NCBI GenBank assembly: GCA_020697255.1
Contig: JAJFBE010000006.1
Span: 62,001 to 126,000, forward strand
Length of the DNA: 64,000 bases
Source: Burkholderiales bacterium
Lineage (GTDB): Bacteria; Pseudomonadota; Gammaproteobacteria; Burkholderiales; UBA11063
Reading direction: 5' to 3'
The notes under the pieces are model-generated. The model had not been told where the DNA came from, did not search any database, and worked only from the letters and a program-made list of their open reading frames with translations. Below are positions 9,082-17,328 of this stretch, one piece after another. The position numbers and the translations under genes are program-made. Numbering within the stretch: position 1 is the first letter of the stretch; every line of letters begins with the position of its first letter.

Positions 9082-9779
9082 GACTGGCCGTCTAAAATGA
9101 TTTTGGCAAACACTGCATCTACCGGATAGGTTACTTTAATATTTCCACGCTCGCCCTCAACTAATTTTACAGGCAGCCCCAGTTGCTCAACCGCACTGGC
9201 CTCATCGGTTACCAATTCCAGATTTGCACAGTTTAATGCTTTTTTTAGTATCCCTGAGCGGAACATTTGCGGGGTTTGCGCTTGATATATAATATTACGA
9301 TTTAGTGTTTTATCTATTTGCTGGCCAATAACACTTTGTTTAATTGTATCTGTTGCCTTAATTGCTAATATACCCCCTACTTCATCGTTTTCCAGCTCAT
9401 TAATCTGGCGTAAAATTGTCTCAGGCTTAATACAACACCTGGCAACATCATGTACCAAAAGCCAGTCGCCATCATTACAATTTAGTATATTTACAGCATT
9501 TTTAACTGTTTGTGTCCGGGTAGAGCCGCCGACTTTTAGAATCTGGATACCCGCCTGCCCGGGAAGATTATGCTTTAGAAATGATAAGCTATCAATATAT
9601 GTATCATCCGAGGCAGTAACTATAATAACCTGATCAATCCCTGGCATAGATAAAAATACCTTTACGGTATATTCTAAAATAGTTTTACCATTAATTAGCA
9701 TATACTGTTTAGGTACATTATCACCGAAACGGGAACCATGACCGGCACAAGGTAATATAGCGATCTTCTTACTTAGCAT
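9078..9779 (-). CDS. ispD: 2-C-methyl-D-erythritol 4-phosphate cytidylyltransferase
   Basis: The 233-residue enzyme joins CTP and methylerythritol phosphate in the non-mevalonate isoprenoid pathway. The N-terminal nucleotide loop reads LPCAGHGSRFGDNVPKQY, containing the conserved glycine-rich stretch, arginine and PKQY lysine. The LVHDVARCC, QAQTPQMFR and VTDEASAVE segments follow in the family order. IspF, the usual partner, is not adjacent; dnaQ lies 7 bases upstream and an RNA methyltransferase overlaps downstream. The length is normal for the family and no key residue appears to be lost. Confidence 0.94.
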   Translation of the reverse strand: MLSKKIAILPCAGHGSRFGDNVPKQYMLINGKTILEYTVKVFLSMPGIDQVIIVTASDDTYIDSLSFLKHNLPGQAGIQILKVGGSTRTQTVKNAVNILNCNDGDWLLVHDVARCCIKPETILRQINELENDEVGGILAIKATDTIKQSVIGQQIDKTLNRNIIYQAQTPQMFRSGILKKALNCANLELVTDEASAVEQLGLPVKLVEGERGNIKVTYPVDAVFAKIILDGQS

Positions 9780-9786
9780 CAGGAAC

Positions 9787-10452
9787 TTAACCTATGGCTT
9801 TCATATACTGTGAATGCGCCTCAATTTCATCTGCGGTAGCCTGGATAACTCTTAGATTAAGATTTGTAGTATCTATTTTTTCAAACGGAACTTTGGCAAG
9901 CTCAGCTTTTTCATCTGCCAATAGGCTCACCTGCTCACGAGTTAAAGCTAAATATACATCTAAAAGTAACCGGCAATCAACCAATGCGCCGTGAAAATCA
10001 CGATGTGAACGGCTAATATTAAACCTATCACATAATGCATCAAGATTGTTTTTACCACCTGGAAATTTTTGCCGGGCCATTATTAGAGTATCAACCACAC
10101 CACTAATATAAGCACTAGTTTTATTATGTCCTTCTTTTTGTAGATGATGATCTAAAAATCCGATATCGAATTTGGCATTATGGATAATTAACTCGCTTCC
10201 CTGAATGAACTCTATAATATCCTTGGCTACATGAGAAAAAACCGGCTTATCTTTTACATGTTCATTAGTTATTCCATGGATTTTGGTTGCCCCGGCATCT
10301 ATTTCCCGCTCAGGGTTTATATAGATGTGCAATTGGTTCCCGGTAAGTTTACGATTTATCACCTCCAATGCAGCAAATTCAATAATCCGGTGGCCATCTT
10401 CAGGTGCCAGGCCGGTTGTTTCTGTATCCAGTATTAATTGACGAGTAGTCAT
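9787..10452 (-). CDS. dnaQ: DNA polymerase III epsilon subunit (3'-5' proofreading exonuclease)
   Basis: The 221-residue protein has the DEDDh exonuclease motifs: ExoI in LILDTETTGL, ExoII in IIHNAKFDIGFLDHHL and ExoIII in HRDFHGALVDCRLL, with the catalytic histidine five residues before the final aspartate. It proofreads errors made by the alpha subunit in the replicative core. The C-terminal part beyond residue 180, which binds alpha in E. coli, is shorter than usual there. The ATG overlaps the preceding stop by 1 base (TAATG), so it is translated with the small membrane protein upstream. Confidence 0.93.
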   Translation of the reverse strand: MTTRQLILDTETTGLAPEDGHRIIEFAALEVINRKLTGNQLHIYINPEREIDAGATKIHGITNEHVKDKPVFSHVAKDIIEFIQGSELIIHNAKFDIGFLDHHLQKEGHNKTSAYISGVVDTLIMARQKFPGGKNNLDALCDRFNISRSHRDFHGALVDCRLLLDVYLALTREQVSLLADEKAELAKVPFEKIDTTNLNLRVIQATADEIEAHSQYMKAIG

Positions 10453-10850
10453 TAGAGCACCTTAAACCTAAATAATGCAGAGCCACAAGCAGTACAAATA
10501 TAGTAACGTAATTTACTTTGTTTATGAAAAAGACCGTTATGTATAGTTTTTTCTGAACCACATTTAAAACAAGATACTACATTGTTTAATTTACATTGTG
10601 GGTAACGATTTATGTATTCATTGTAATCAGGTAATTTATACCAGCGGTAGAATTTAGTTACAAACCCAAGTGAGTATAAAACCAGCCCGGCTGCTATAAA
10701 CCATATAAAATTCAAGCTAAAAAATACTATAAATCCGCCTAAAAGAAATAACATTACAATTAGAACTAAACATCCACCAAGAAACGGTGAAAATATGGCA
10801 CCAAAGATCAGGAAAAATAAGAATACACTAAATAATTCGATAAAATACAC
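10452..10850 (-). CDS. Small membrane protein with C-terminal zinc ribbon, unknown function
   Basis: The 132-residue product has two to three hydrophobic helices in residues 1-68 and a cytosolic-type tail with two CxxC pairs, CFKCG and CTACG, spaced about 24 residues apart. That spacing is typical of a small zinc-ribbon fold. I do not recognise the family. It overlaps dnaQ by 1 base and so probably shares its transcript, but nothing links it functionally to proofreading. Confidence 0.7.
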   Translation of the reverse strand: MYFIELFSVFLFFLIFGAIFSPFLGGCLVLIVMLFLLGGFIVFFSLNFIWFIAAGLVLYSLGFVTKFYRWYKLPDYNEYINRYPQCKLNNVVSCFKCGSEKTIHNGLFHKQSKLRYYICTACGSALFRFKVL

Positions 10851-10854
10851 CAGA

Positions 10855-10900
10855 AAAAATCCTCTTATAAATAAACAAAATGTTACTTATAGAGGATTTT
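10855..10900 (-). terminator. Rho-independent terminator (minus strand)
   Basis: AAAATCCTCT at 10857-10866 and AGAGGATTTT at 10891-10900 form a long stem with further pairing inward, and the minus-strand reading ends in a run of T. It lies just after the stop of the 141-residue secreted-protein gene. Confidence 0.7.
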
Positions 10901-10945
10901 AACATAATTAAAGGTGCTGAGCTTTCTTTTGTATAATTCTGTTCA

Positions 10946-11371
10946 TTAATATGATAAAACTTGACTAAATGGACATTCTGTCACATTACCAATAATTGGT
11001 TCGCAGACATACTGAGGAAATATTGGTGACGGGTCCTTCCAATATCCCCCGGGTTCAATTTGATATTTTTGATCTGGGGATGGAGCATTTAAACTAAACA
11101 TTTTTCCTGTTCCCTGATCCCCATATCCGCAAACAAAATTGCTTGCTATCTTAGGAGATCCCGCAACCGGATTAGCCAGTGACACAATAAAAATACTTCT
11201 GGATAACGATATACCCCCCGTTGGATATTGATCCTTCCATATACCTCCTAAACCGGATGCTATAAAATGATCATCCTGAACGTATATATCACTTACAGGA
11301 GGGCAATCGGCATAAACTACCGAAGCACTTAAAATAGTTAGTATACATAATGCTTTACTGATATTTTTCAT
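10946..11371 (-). CDS. Small secreted cysteine-containing protein (CPF-tail family), unknown function
   Basis: The 141-residue product begins with a clear signal peptide (about 21 residues, cleaving after VVYA). The mature part holds four cysteines: one two residues in (DCPP), one in FVCGYGDQG, one in YVCEP and one in a C-terminal TECPF. The same CPF tail within 12 residues of the C-terminus recurs in the secreted products at 37610 and 45276, which suggests a paralogous group that may resemble the DUF3757 family. No enzymatic motif is visible. The paired cysteines imply disulfide bonds formed in the periplasm. Confidence 0.75.
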   Translation of the reverse strand: MKNISKALCILTILSASVVYADCPPVSDIYVQDDHFIASGLGGIWKDQYPTGGISLSRSIFIVSLANPVAGSPKIASNFVCGYGDQGTGKMFSLNAPSPDQKYQIEPGGYWKDPSPIFPQYVCEPIIGNVTECPFSQVLSY

Positions 11372-11470
11372 TTAATTATCTCCCAAAAGGTTAAATAAGA
11401 CACAACTCAAATGGTGGATCTCAAATTTTATCATACCTTTAACAGATTTGTATACGAACAATAGATAATA

Positions 11471-11499
11471 AAAAAGGAGTTAATAATCAACTCCTTTTT
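11471..11499 (-). terminator. Rho-independent terminator after the lipoprotein hydrolase gene
   Basis: AAAAAGGAGTT at 11471-11481 pairs perfectly with AACTCCTTTTT at 11489-11499. The hairpin is followed by T on the minus strand and begins 5 bases past the stop at 11504. Confidence 0.85.
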
Positions 11500-11503
11500 A
11501 GAT

Positions 11504-13492
11504 TTACGGATTAGCCGTTATTTGGTTTAGGGCAACTAGTTGCAACACTGCATTTGCCTGACTATGGTCAATCATAACCGGTACTATTCCCACCATTGTA
11601 AATAGCTGCGGTAATGCACCAATACCATTATTAGCAAAATTAATACAATTTACCATTCCTGCCGGAGATACTTGCTTCATACCGCCGGTATAGCCTGGCT
11701 GGTAGCCCGGAAACTGGCTGCTTGAGGGCAAATTACCACAAGCTTCTAGCGAATTGATATTTGATACTGTAGAATCATAATTTAGAAATACCAGATCAGT
11801 AGGACTATGCGTAACAGCAGATTGGATATTTTGCTGGGCTATAAATGATGTAATAGTTTGATCATTTAGAATTCCGGGTTCTACAAAACTACCTACCGAA
11901 TTATTAGTATAACCAGTCGCTAAATTTGTATTTAAGGCGTCATACGTCTGCCCGCCGGTAAAGTATGCATTTGGCCCCACTGTAGCTGCAGTTGCTGCTG
12001 CAAATGATTGGTCGGCAATTTGCGCTTCTGTTAAACCGCTGGTATTATACGTCCCGATTATATTATATGGTAACGGGCAAGAAGTAAACGAACTTTCTGG
12101 GGTAGCCGTACCGGTCTCCGGATAACTTCCAGTTGAATTAAGCACATTCCAGTTAACACAAGTAGCCATCGGCGAATAATTTGGTGCCAACACATTTACT
12201 GAAGCAGTTGAAGAGTTATAATACGCAAGAGCGGTTAAAACATAACCAGCCAATGATGTTTTTGAGGCAGCAAGATTATTTGCAGCAATCACTCTGGCAG
12301 CAGCTTTAACTGCAGGAGTAATTAACGGAGATGAAGGAATTATACCAGGAGATACATTCCATGTATTAACCGTTGGATCTATACTATTACTGGCATTGGC
12401 AAATTCATAATGTAATGTTGCCCCACTTAAATCATACGCTCCGGATATACCGACAGTTCGTCTAAGTGTAAACCCGTTAGTAGATAAAAAATTAGCATAG
12501 CTTGATTGTGCTAACTGTGAAGCCCATAACGCATAGGCACCACCTTCAGAATATGAACTGATATATAGCTTTGACGGATTAGGCAAGGTAATGCCTTGAG
12601 CGGCAAGAGCAGTCCGCGCTGCTTTTAATGCATTTAAACCGCTTTGTGCATTAGTCTCAGGAAAAATAACATAAGGATGTTGTACCTGGTAGTTAGCGCC
12701 CTGGCCTACATAATCAGGAGCAACTACTACATAACCCTGGGTTGCAAAAACTGCAGCTAAAGTTGCATCTTGCACATATGATGTACCTGCACTTGAATTA
12801 ACATATGTCGGAACGGTTGTAGGAGAGGAGTTACTAATTGGCGTAAGCGTACCATCAAAATCTGAAGGAACCCCACCTTTAGACAAAATTGTACCATGAT
12901 AAAACAATACAACTCCTTTAATCCTGGATGCCGGTAATGCTACACCCGGAGCAATTTGCGGAACCAAAACTGCAGCTGAAACAGTTTGCGGATTGGTTGC
13001 ATTACCTGCAAACTGATATGGAGCACCAGCAGTAGTGTATGTAATTCGGTATGGTTGAACCAACTCTATACCAAGAGCAGCTGCTCCGGCAACTACAAAA
13101 TTGCCTACATTAACTGTAGCTCCGCTATTAGGAAATATTGTAGAAAAAGTAGGGTTTGCATTTATTGCTGCCTGATTGGATTGACAAAGCAGCTGAGCAC
13201 CACCGCCAGAACCAAGACCATTACATACCCCATAGGTATTAAAACCTAGTGTAGCAGCAACTGTCGGGCTGGTAATCATGAATCCTTGCAAAACTGCCGG
13301 AGTATACGCAGCCAAAAGAGTTCCTGTTAAAGGGACTGCTGCACCCTCAACAATACCGTATGCTGCATTCGGGTCTACGGGTGAACGCGTTGCAGCACTT
13401 CCCCCGTTACTGCCACTACCGCAGGCAGCTAACGATACTGAAATTACACTAATTAAACTGAATCTTTTAACCGTTTGAATTCGTTTTAACAT
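11504..13492 (-). CDS. Secreted lipoprotein alpha/beta hydrolase
   Basis: I take the ATG at 13492, because GGGGA lies about 9 bases upstream and it places a standard lipoprotein signal (lipobox LAAC) near residue 26; an in-frame ATG 15 codons earlier lacks such context. The mature protein begins CGSGSNGG. The alpha/beta-hydrolase elements are YHGT (oxyanion region), VVVAPDYVGQG and the nucleophile elbow SYSEGG in a segment reading YISSYSEGGAYALWA; a late aspartate and the MIDHSQAN histidine could complete the triad. The length, about 660 residues, and serine/alanine-rich composition resemble bacterial secretory lipases or esterases. The substrate is not known. A Ser-rich, low-Lys/Arg composition fits an exported enzyme. 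Confidence 0.75.
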   Translation of the reverse strand: MLKRIQTVKRFSLISVISVSLAACGSGSNGGSAATRSPVDPNAAYGIVEGAAVPLTGTLLAAYTPAVLQGFMITSPTVAATLGFNTYGVCNGLGSGGGAQLLCQSNQAAINANPTFSTIFPNSGATVNVGNFVVAGAAALGIELVQPYRITYTTAGAPYQFAGNATNPQTVSAAVLVPQIAPGVALPASRIKGVVLFYHGTILSKGGVPSDFDGTLTPISNSSPTTVPTYVNSSAGTSYVQDATLAAVFATQGYVVVAPDYVGQGANYQVQHPYVIFPETNAQSGLNALKAARTALAAQGITLPNPSKLYISSYSEGGAYALWASQLAQSSYANFLSTNGFTLRRTVGISGAYDLSGATLHYEFANASNSIDPTVNTWNVSPGIIPSSPLITPAVKAAARVIAANNLAASKTSLAGYVLTALAYYNSSTASVNVLAPNYSPMATCVNWNVLNSTGSYPETGTATPESSFTSCPLPYNIIGTYNTSGLTEAQIADQSFAAATAATVGPNAYFTGGQTYDALNTNLATGYTNNSVGSFVEPGILNDQTITSFIAQQNIQSAVTHSPTDLVFLNYDSTVSNINSLEACGNLPSSSQFPGYQPGYTGGMKQVSPAGMVNCINFANNGIGALPQLFTMVGIVPVMIDHSQANAVLQLVALNQITANP

Positions 13493-13579
13493 ATGGAATA
13501 TATCCCCACAAAAATTTAAGGGCGTATTATAGCCCAATAATTAAATTAAAGTAAAGTTTTTGTAATATGCGACGCACCA

Positions 13580-13609
13580 TTGATGAGCTTATTGTAATTA
13601 TGCTATAAT
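13580..13609 (+). promoter_or_regulatory. Sigma-70 promoter for ppk-lptE-holA
   Basis: TTGATG (13580-13585) and TATAAT (13604-13609) are 18 bases apart, and the -10 box has an extended TGC before it. The ppk start follows 56 bases later. Confidence 0.7.
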
Positions 13610-13664
13610 TATGGTTTATCCTACTTATTTTTAATAACCAAAATTACCCGGAGATCTCCCATTT

Positions 13665-15743
13665 ATGCCAATTAACCTTTTAAACGATAGGGATGTGATG
13701 CTTAATCGTGAAATTGGCTTAATTCAATTTTACCGTAGAATTTTATCCAATGCATTGAACAAAAGTATTCCGCTTTTAGAGAGATTGTCTTATTTATGCA
13801 TTGTCAGTCGTAACTGTGATGAACTTTTTGAAGTCAGGATTGCCAGGTTATTAAAATGGAACCGGGAAGAACCAAATAAAATCTTACCTGATGGCCTTAC
13901 TGCTGCTGAAGCACTACTTCTAGCCCAGAGTGAGATTGTAAAGCTGCATAATGAGATATACAATACCTATCATAACTGTATTATCCCTGATTTAAACAAA
14001 GAAGAAGTTTATATCCTGGAAATTAACCAATGGAACAAAGCTGTACAGCAATGGGCGTATAGCTATTTTATTAATGATTTAAAGCCAGTATTAACACCAA
14101 TTGGCATTGATCCGGCACACCCATTTCCTAGAGTACCCAATAAAAATTTACATTTTGCTGTTGAATTAGATGGTAAAGACCAGTTTGGTAGAGACTCAAA
14201 CATAGCTATAGTAGAAGCCCCCAGAATATTACCCAGGGTAATCAAACTACCTGAAAAAATTGCCGAAGGTAAAAACTCATTTATCCTTCTTCAGGATATT
14301 ATTAAGCTACATGTTGATGAATTTTTCTATGGCCTGACCGTCAGGGGCTGTTATCCATTTCGGGTTACTCGCGCTGCAGATATATTTTTACGCGCCAATG
14401 CAAAAAATATTCGTTTTGAACTAACCCAGGAATTACAAAACCGTAAATACGCCCAATGTTCCAGGTTAGAGTTGGATATTAGCGGAGGTACGCCCAATGC
14501 CACTCTTACCCAAACACTTCTTAGCCAATTTAATCTAACTACTACAGATTTATATTTGGCTAATGGTCCGGTAAACTTATCCAGATTGTTAGATATTGTA
14601 GGAATGGTAAACCGTCCGAAACTTAAATATGTACCATTTACACCAGGTATGCCAGCTGAGCTGTTTCGGCAACCGGATATTTTTAAAGCCATGGATAAAG
14701 GCGATATTTTAATTCATACACCTTATCAAAGCTTTGATCCGGTTGTCGAACTAACAAAACGTGCTGCAACAGATCCGGATATCCTTGCTATAAAAATGAC
14801 AGTCTACCGAACCGGTGTAGATTCGGAATTGGCACAAAACTTAATTAAGGCCGCCAGAGCAGGTAAACAAGTTGTTGCATCCGTCGAGCTGTTTGCCAGA
14901 TTTGACGAAGAGGCTAATGTAGAAATAGCCAAAGCGCTGGAAGAAGCCGGCGCACATGTTGTATATGGTGTAATGGGCTATAAAGTTCATGCGAAAATGC
15001 TTTTAGTAGTTAGAAAATACGGTAAGGACTTACGCCAATACGTACATTTGGGTACCGGAAATTACCATCAGATTACGGCGCGGGCTTATTCGGATTTTGG
15101 TATATTAAGTACCAGAGCTGAACTTACTCGTGATATTGATAATATTTTTGCCCAAATTACCGGCATTGGTCGAGCCGGCATGCTAAATATTATTTATCAG
15201 GCTCCCTTTACCTTACATGATATGATAATGAAAAGTATCGATACCGAGATTGATAATGCATTAAATGGAAAAAAAGCCCTAATCCAGGCTAAAATGAATT
15301 CTTTACTCGAGCCACAGGTAATCAGGGCTCTATACCGTGCATCAGGTGCCGGCGTTAAAATACGCCTGATTGTACGTGGATCCTGTGCATTAAGGCCCAA
15401 AATACCCGGAATATCTGATAATATCGAAGTTCGTTCAGTGGTTGGGCGTTTTCTTGAGCATCATAGAATATTTTATTTTTATTGCGACGGTGAAGAAAAC
15501 ACCTACCTATCTTCTGCCGATTGGATGCGGCGTAATTTTTTTAGCCGGGTTGAAACCTGTGTCCCGATTATTGACAAAAAAATCAAAAAACGAATTATTC
15601 AGGAAGGGTTAACTTTATATTGGCAAGATAATGTAGAATCATGGGTTATGCAGCCAGATGGCACCTATAGACGAAGACTTACACGCGGACAAAAAATTTC
15701 GGCACAATTTAAATTGATGGAAAAATTGGGAATTATAGGATGA
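13665..15743 (+). CDS. ppk: Polyphosphate kinase 1
   Basis: The 692-residue enzyme reversibly polymerises the gamma phosphate of ATP into polyphosphate. The N-terminal block LLNREIGLIQFYRR-like region, the RNCDELFEVR segment and the two phospholipase D-like C-terminal domains are all present. The autophosphorylated histidine lies in YKVHAKMLLV, followed by the HLGTGNYH motif, and the second domain carries EHHRIFYF and SSADWMRRNF. Length matches the family. Its stop overlaps the lptE start by 4 bases, so ppk, lptE and holA form one transcript from the promoter at 13580. In Neisseria relatives lptE-holA usually follow leuS, so ppk in this position is a local rearrangement. Confidence 0.95.
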   Translation: MPINLLNDRDVMLNREIGLIQFYRRILSNALNKSIPLLERLSYLCIVSRNCDELFEVRIARLLKWNREEPNKILPDGLTAAEALLLAQSEIVKLHNEIYNTYHNCIIPDLNKEEVYILEINQWNKAVQQWAYSYFINDLKPVLTPIGIDPAHPFPRVPNKNLHFAVELDGKDQFGRDSNIAIVEAPRILPRVIKLPEKIAEGKNSFILLQDIIKLHVDEFFYGLTVRGCYPFRVTRAADIFLRANAKNIRFELTQELQNRKYAQCSRLELDISGGTPNATLTQTLLSQFNLTTTDLYLANGPVNLSRLLDIVGMVNRPKLKYVPFTPGMPAELFRQPDIFKAMDKGDILIHTPYQSFDPVVELTKRAATDPDILAIKMTVYRTGVDSELAQNLIKAARAGKQVVASVELFARFDEEANVEIAKALEEAGAHVVYGVMGYKVHAKMLLVVRKYGKDLRQYVHLGTGNYHQITARAYSDFGILSTRAELTRDIDNIFAQITGIGRAGMLNIIYQAPFTLHDMIMKSIDTEIDNALNGKKALIQAKMNSLLEPQVIRALYRASGAGVKIRLIVRGSCALRPKIPGISDNIEVRSVVGRFLEHHRIFYFYCDGEENTYLSSADWMRRNFFSRVETCVPIIDKKIKKRIIQEGLTLYWQDNVESWVMQPDGTYRRRLTRGQKISAQFKLMEKLGIIG

Positions 15744-16252
15744 GAGTATTGAACAAGTTTTTTTTATTGTTGGCTATCGTACTTTTATTACTATCCGGCT
15801 GTGGATTTCACTTACGTGGATCTCCCGGCGCTGATTATAAATTCCCGTTTAAAAAAGTCTATCTTGACTGCGGTACCGTAGTAATATGTTCTAACCTTAA
15901 TACTGCGATTAAGACACAGGAGCTAGCCAAAATTGTAACAAATGCTGAAAGCGCTGATGCAACTATAAAATTGGTAAAAGAAGAAACCAGTCGTGATGCA
16001 CAAACGTTTACCAGTGTCGGGCGGGCATCAGCATATCTCCTGACTTACCGGGTTATTGCACAAATAATCCAAAAGCACGAACAACTAGGTAACGATTTAG
16101 TCGTGTCCGCCAGTTCTACCATGCAATATAACGATAGTATCATTTTAGCTACCAACCAAAATGAAGTAACTTTTTGGGATCAATTACATGAATCCGTTAC
16201 TAATCAACTAATTAAACGTATAACCTTCTTTAAAATACCGGCTAACCACTAA
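15740..16252 (+). CDS. lptE: LPS-assembly lipoprotein LptE
   Basis: The 170-residue protein has a lipoprotein signal ending LLLLSGCGF, with the conserved GFHLRG start right after the acylated cysteine. LptE plugs the LptD barrel in the outer membrane and helps insert lipopolysaccharide. The remainder (FKKVYLDC, TSVGRASAYLLTYRV, NEVTFWDQL) fits the family: weak sequence conservation but the same size and an ASAYLLTY-type central strand. It overlaps ppk by 4 bases and holA starts 2 bases after its stop; the lptE-holA pair is conserved in beta- and gammaproteobacteria and supports the assignment. Confidence 0.88.
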   Translation: MRVLNKFFLLLAIVLLLLSGCGFHLRGSPGADYKFPFKKVYLDCGTVVICSNLNTAIKTQELAKIVTNAESADATIKLVKEETSRDAQTFTSVGRASAYLLTYRVIAQIIQKHEQLGNDLVVSASSTMQYNDSIILATNQNEVTFWDQLHESVTNQLIKRITFFKIPANH

Positions 16253-16254
16253 TC

Positions 16255-17244
16255 ATGAATAACAGTTTAGCGAAAATCTTAAACCCTGAAACTACTTTAG
16301 GTTCTGCTTTATTTATTCATGTTAGTGCTGATGACTATCCTTTAGCCGATTTTGCCCTGCAACAATTAAAAAACCGGTTTGACAATTATCATAAACAATA
16401 CTTTACTGTTGATAAATCGTTTAATTCAGCAGTTATTGAAGATACTATTAATAATGTTTCTTTGTTTGACCAGCCAAATTATATACAAATCAGCTTTAAA
16501 ACCAAGCCAAATGCAGCGTGGCAAAAGCAATTAATCGAGCTTATGGCTAAACTAAATAATAATAATTTTTTAGTAATTGTTTGTGATAAATTAAATAAAA
16601 CTGACCAAAATACCAAATGGTTTACAGAAATTGCGAATATAGCCACCACTCTAGGAATTAGTAATGTTGATGCTGAATTTTTAATATCTTATATACTAAA
16701 TGATCATAACTTAGAAATTACACAAGATGCTCTACATACTTTGATTACACAAAATCAAGGTAATTTCTCTCAATTGCTAAATGAAGCTGATAAACTAACC
16801 CTGGCAATCCCTGAGGGACATACTATCGATGTAAGGGAAATTACAAAACTTACTACGGATAATGCGCAGTACAATATCTATCAGTTATCAGCAGGATACC
16901 TGTCTGGCAATTTGGCTAAAAGCATAAAAGTTTTAGATAACTTATATCAAGATAGCAGTGATGCAATACTTATCATGTGGATGCTGCAGGAAGATGTAAA
17001 ACGCTTACTAAAAATAAAGAGCAAACTAAAAACCATCCCCAATATTAATCAGGTAATAAAAGAAATGTATATCTGGGGTGAAAGCGCTGCTAACTTGCCC
17101 TTAGCCCATAAGCGCCTGGATTATAATACCTTAGTTGATATTTATCAGGATTTGGCACAGCTTGACATGTCAATTAAAGGAGTAATGGATCTGGATGTGC
17201 GGTTATTGCTAGTTAAAGTAATAAAAAAAATGTGTGGTGCATAG
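16255..17244 (+). CDS. holA: DNA polymerase III delta subunit
   Basis: The 329-residue protein follows lptE, as holA does in many proteobacteria. Delta opens the beta sliding clamp within the clamp loader. Sequence features are modest, as usual for this family: an N-terminal FIHVSADDYPLADFALQQ segment, DKLNKTDQNTKWF in the middle and a helical C-terminal collar including MWMLQEDVKRLLKIK. The motif for beta-clamp contact near residue 70 reads SLFDQPN, where the hydrophobic pair LF is the expected wedge. No truncation or frameshift is evident. Confidence 0.9.
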   Translation: MNNSLAKILNPETTLGSALFIHVSADDYPLADFALQQLKNRFDNYHKQYFTVDKSFNSAVIEDTINNVSLFDQPNYIQISFKTKPNAAWQKQLIELMAKLNNNNFLVIVCDKLNKTDQNTKWFTEIANIATTLGISNVDAEFLISYILNDHNLEITQDALHTLITQNQGNFSQLLNEADKLTLAIPEGHTIDVREITKLTTDNAQYNIYQLSAGYLSGNLAKSIKVLDNLYQDSSDAILIMWMLQEDVKRLLKIKSKLKTIPNINQVIKEMYIWGESAANLPLAHKRLDYNTLVDIYQDLAQLDMSIKGVMDLDVRLLLVKVIKKMCGA

Positions 17245-17328
17245 TGTTAATGACGAGATAATGCCGCAAAATTAGTAATGCGTATTTTTATTTTTGAAAA
17301 TAAGCAGTCTCATACCAGCAATTAATAT

